A DNA stretch of 14,012 nucleotides from DAIOFH01 sp036745875 (lineage in GTDB: Bacteria > Planctomycetota > SZUA-567): contig DAIOFH010000102.1 in NCBI GenBank assembly GCA_036745875.1, forward strand, positions 1-14,012, given 5' to 3'. The number at the start of each line of letters is the position of its first letter. The stretch's first letter is position 1. Made by a program: the position numbers and the translations under genes. Below the pieces are notes generated by a model. The model was not told the origin of the DNA. It ran no database searches and worked only from the letters and a program-made list of their open reading frames with translations. Below, piece after piece: positions 12,121 through 14,012 of this stretch.

Positions 12121-14012
12121 TTAATCCTTTGCCATCCTGCGGAAATCCATATCGCCAAAGGAGAATATGCAGTCCGCCGTCTCCAGGGTGCAGAGATAGG
12201 TCATGTCGATCGAGTCGTTCTCGATCTGGCGCAGCAACTCTCGCGTGCGGGCCGCATGTACGGTGATCCGCAGTTCCGAATAGCGCACCGCCTGCCCCGT
12301 CTCGATCAGGAAGCCCCAGTCGGAGGAAATCGCAAGGAACAATTCCCTCACAGCCTGGTTGAGGGCGCGTTCGAGGATCGGATTCTCCGTGTTTTTATGC
12401 TTTGTCGCCAGTTCGGACACCTGCTGCGACAGGCGGAACATGTGCCGATATACCCAGCAGTTCGGCTGGTAGCTGCGCCCGTCAACCCAGGTCTGGAAAT
12501 AATCCTTCTTGCCCCAAGAGCTGGCTCCGGGCATCAGGCGCTGATGGGTATTTTGCTCGCCAAGGTATTCGGAAGGCGTAACGGGACGGACTTCCTGCTG
12601 GTCATAGAGAAGCTTACGGAATACGGATTCGATCCACTCGGGACCTTCTTCCCACCAGTGGCCGAACAGTTCGGCATCGTAGGCGGAGACGATCATCGAC
12701 TTGCGGTTAGTCGTGCGCAATACATGATTGGCTTTGACGCCGCGGTAGTAAGCGAACTGCCCCGCCTGCTCGTGGACAGTGCCTTCGGCCCACATGGGGT
12801 TGTAATAATCCTTGTCGCCGAGGCTGCCGCCTTTCTTGGTGATGCGGTAGTACTTGATGCCGGTGTTGCGCCTGACATTGGCAGTCTGGAAGTATTCGGG
12901 GAGATAGTCCCACTCCGCTTCGTAGCCGAGGTCGCGGTACCATTCCTTATAGTTGGGGTGGCCGGGATAGCCGCCTTCGCGGGACCAGACGGAGGCGCGG
13001 GTCTCTTCGTCGATCCCGAACATGGCAAGGCCTGCGGGCGTTACGACCGGCGCGTCAGTTCCGAAGAACGACCGGGTGTCGCCATGGGTCATGCCGGTGG
13101 AGCTCATCAGGGTCCATTTGATGCCGTTGTCGACGAGCATCTTGTCGACGCCTGGAGTAAAGGCGTTTTCCGGCAGCCAGAACCCCCTGGGCGCGCGGCC
13201 AAAAACGCGTTCATACTGCTTGACCCCCGTCTCTATCTGGGCGTGGGTGGATTCCGGGATATGCTTGAACAGGGGAAGGATCATGTGGGTGGCGGCGCAG
13301 GTGATGACTTCCAGTTTTCCCATGTTCTGGAAATCGCGGTAACCGCGGGTCAGGTCGCCTTCGTAGGCGTCAAAGACGGTTTTGGCGGTCCAGAAACGGT
13401 GGAGGGTTTGCTCAATCGTGTTGTACCAGGGTTTGCCCTTGGAGTTGTCGCGTTCGCGTGTGGCGAGGGCAATCAACTCGTCGATGTGGCGGGCGGCACG
13501 CTTCTGCAGAAGCGGCGTCTGCATCATTGAAAGCAGTGACGGCGTCAGGGACATGGTGACGCGGAAATCGATCTTGTCCCGCTCCAGACGCCAGAACATA
13601 TTGAGAATTTGGGTATAGACGGAAACAACCGCTTCCATGAACCACTGTTCTTCCAGCGGCACGTCGAACTCGGGATGGTGGACAAACGGCAGGTGCTGGT
13701 GCAGGACCAGGGACCAGTAGCCTTTTTCGTCCTGTGCATAATGGGTGCGGTTTTTCCAATAGTTATATTGGTTGATGCGCCAATCGGTGCTGGCGACGTC
13801 GGGGGTGACGTTGTTCGGGTCGACTTCGACGCGCGCCCAGTCGGCGTATTTCTGCTGTGTGGTGACCGTGTTCTTAGGCGCGAACACGCAATTGGAACGG
13901 GCGACCACTTCAAAAAAGTCGGTCCCGTCGGCGCGATAACCGATTTCCGCCACATAATCGTTGTCGGGCTTGACCTTGACCCAGTATTCGTTTTTGTCGG
14001 CGAGCCAATCGT
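12121..14012 (-). CDS. GH57 glucan branching-type enzyme with DUF4912-like N-terminus (5' end outside window)
   Basis: The frame stays open to the window edge, so only the last 629 or so residues are seen. The conventional GTG at 13953 is internal: codons upstream continue the same domain (WVKVKPDNDY, then VAEIGYRADG, FFEVVARSN), a pattern like DUF4912. Counting from the GTG, a GH57 barrel begins near 79 with YWSLVLHQHLPFVHHPE and the LEEQWFMEA segment, has the catalytic nucleophile E262 in GFWLPENAF (codon 13170-13168), and the acid/base D426 in AYDAELFGHWWEE (codon 12678-12676). A helical C-terminal domain with RELFLAISSDWGFLIETGQA and an ITVHAARTRELL segment matches GH57 branching enzymes (DUF1957). 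The likely reaction is making alpha-1,6 branches in glycogen, EC 2.4.1.18, in the cytosol; a 4-alpha-glucanotransferase or amylase activity cannot be excluded. No glg gene is adjacent in view. Family assignment is firm; activity is inferred. Confidence 0.9.
   Translation of the reverse strand, partial: DWLADKNEYWVKVKPDNDYVAEIGYRADGTDFFEVVARSNCVFAPKNTVTTQQKYADWARVEVDPNNVTPDVASTDWRINQYNYWKNRTHYAQDEKGYWSLVLHQHLPFVHHPEFDVPLEEQWFMEAVVSVYTQILNMFWRLERDKIDFRVTMSLTPSLLSMMQTPLLQKRAARHIDELIALATRERDNSKGKPWYNTIEQTLHRFWTAKTVFDAYEGDLTRGYRDFQNMGKLEVITCAATHMILPLFKHIPESTHAQIETGVKQYERVFGRAPRGFWLPENAFTPGVDKMLVDNGIKWTLMSSTGMTHGDTRSFFGTDAPVVTPAGLAMFGIDEETRASVWSREGGYPGHPNYKEWYRDLGYEAEWDYLPEYFQTANVRRNTGIKYYRITKKGGSLGDKDYYNPMWAEGTVHEQAGQFAYYRGVKANHVLRTTNRKSMIVSAYDAELFGHWWEEGPEWIESVFRKLLYDQQEVRPVTPSEYLGEQNTHQRLMPGASSWGKKDYFQTWVDGRSYQPNCWVYRHMFRLSQQVSELATKHKNTENPILERALNQAVRELFLAISSDWGFLIETGQAVRYSELRITVHAARTRELLRQIENDSIDMTYLCTLETADCIFSFGDMDFRRMAKD

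Noticed and set aside
11917..13530. 537-codon open frame on the plus strand opposite the GH57 gene
   Set aside because: It spans the coding region of a clear GH57 enzyme on the other strand, and has no family resemblance or ribosome site.
1..14012. CRISPR array, tRNA, rRNA, transposase or phage gene
   Set aside because: No regularly spaced repeats with unique spacers, no cloverleaf-like sequence, and no protein of these families in any frame.

Overview
This window is chromosomal housekeeping DNA from a bacterium, fairly G+C-rich in genes and clearly AT-rich between them. No rRNA, tRNA, CRISPR array, transposase or phage gene is visible. Several features would fit the PVC superphylum, for example Lentisphaerota, Kiritimatiellota or Verrucomicrobiota: a GldA/GldFG/DUF4340 transport operon outside an obvious Bacteroidetes context, a GH57 glucan enzyme with a DUF4912-like N-terminus, and a DksA protein with a Lys/Ala-rich tail. 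That placement is inference and only moderately secure.

Layout. Positions 1-140 hold short AT-rich repeats and an intrinsic terminator for dnaK, which occupies 141-2081 on the minus strand. Positions 2082-2715 are a 0.6 kb AT-rich intergenic region between divergent genes. It contains several hairpins, one of them (2405-2461) followed by seven T, like the end of a small plus-strand transcript, and a good promoter (TTGTTT-17-TATAAT) for the next operon. Positions 2716-8279 form an ABC export-type operon on the plus strand: a GldA-like ATPase, a fused ABC-2 permease/GldG auxiliary protein, and a membrane-anchored DUF4340 protein. The ATPase and permease genes are separated by 144 bp containing a terminator-like stem-loop and a second hairpin.

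Positions 8399-11143 form a second, very tight plus-strand cluster: a DksA-type zinc-finger transcription factor with a repetitive Lys/Ala-rich N-terminus, a membrane-anchored TPR protein, and an AroQ chorismate mutase fused to a PyrK-type dihydroorotate dehydrogenase electron-transfer subunit. The last is the most unusual object here: one continuous frame joins an aromatic amino acid enzyme to a pyrimidine-pathway flavin/iron-sulfur protein, with the main catalytic and cofactor residues of both halves present.

Positions 11157-14012 are on the minus strand: an EI24/CysZ-like membrane protein converging on the fusion gene, then a GH57 glucan branching-type enzyme whose 5' end lies beyond the window. 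A hairpin with a short T-tract lies between them.

The gene groups appear functionally separate: chaperone, envelope transport, stringent-type transcription control linked to aromatic/pyrimidine metabolism, and glycogen metabolism.
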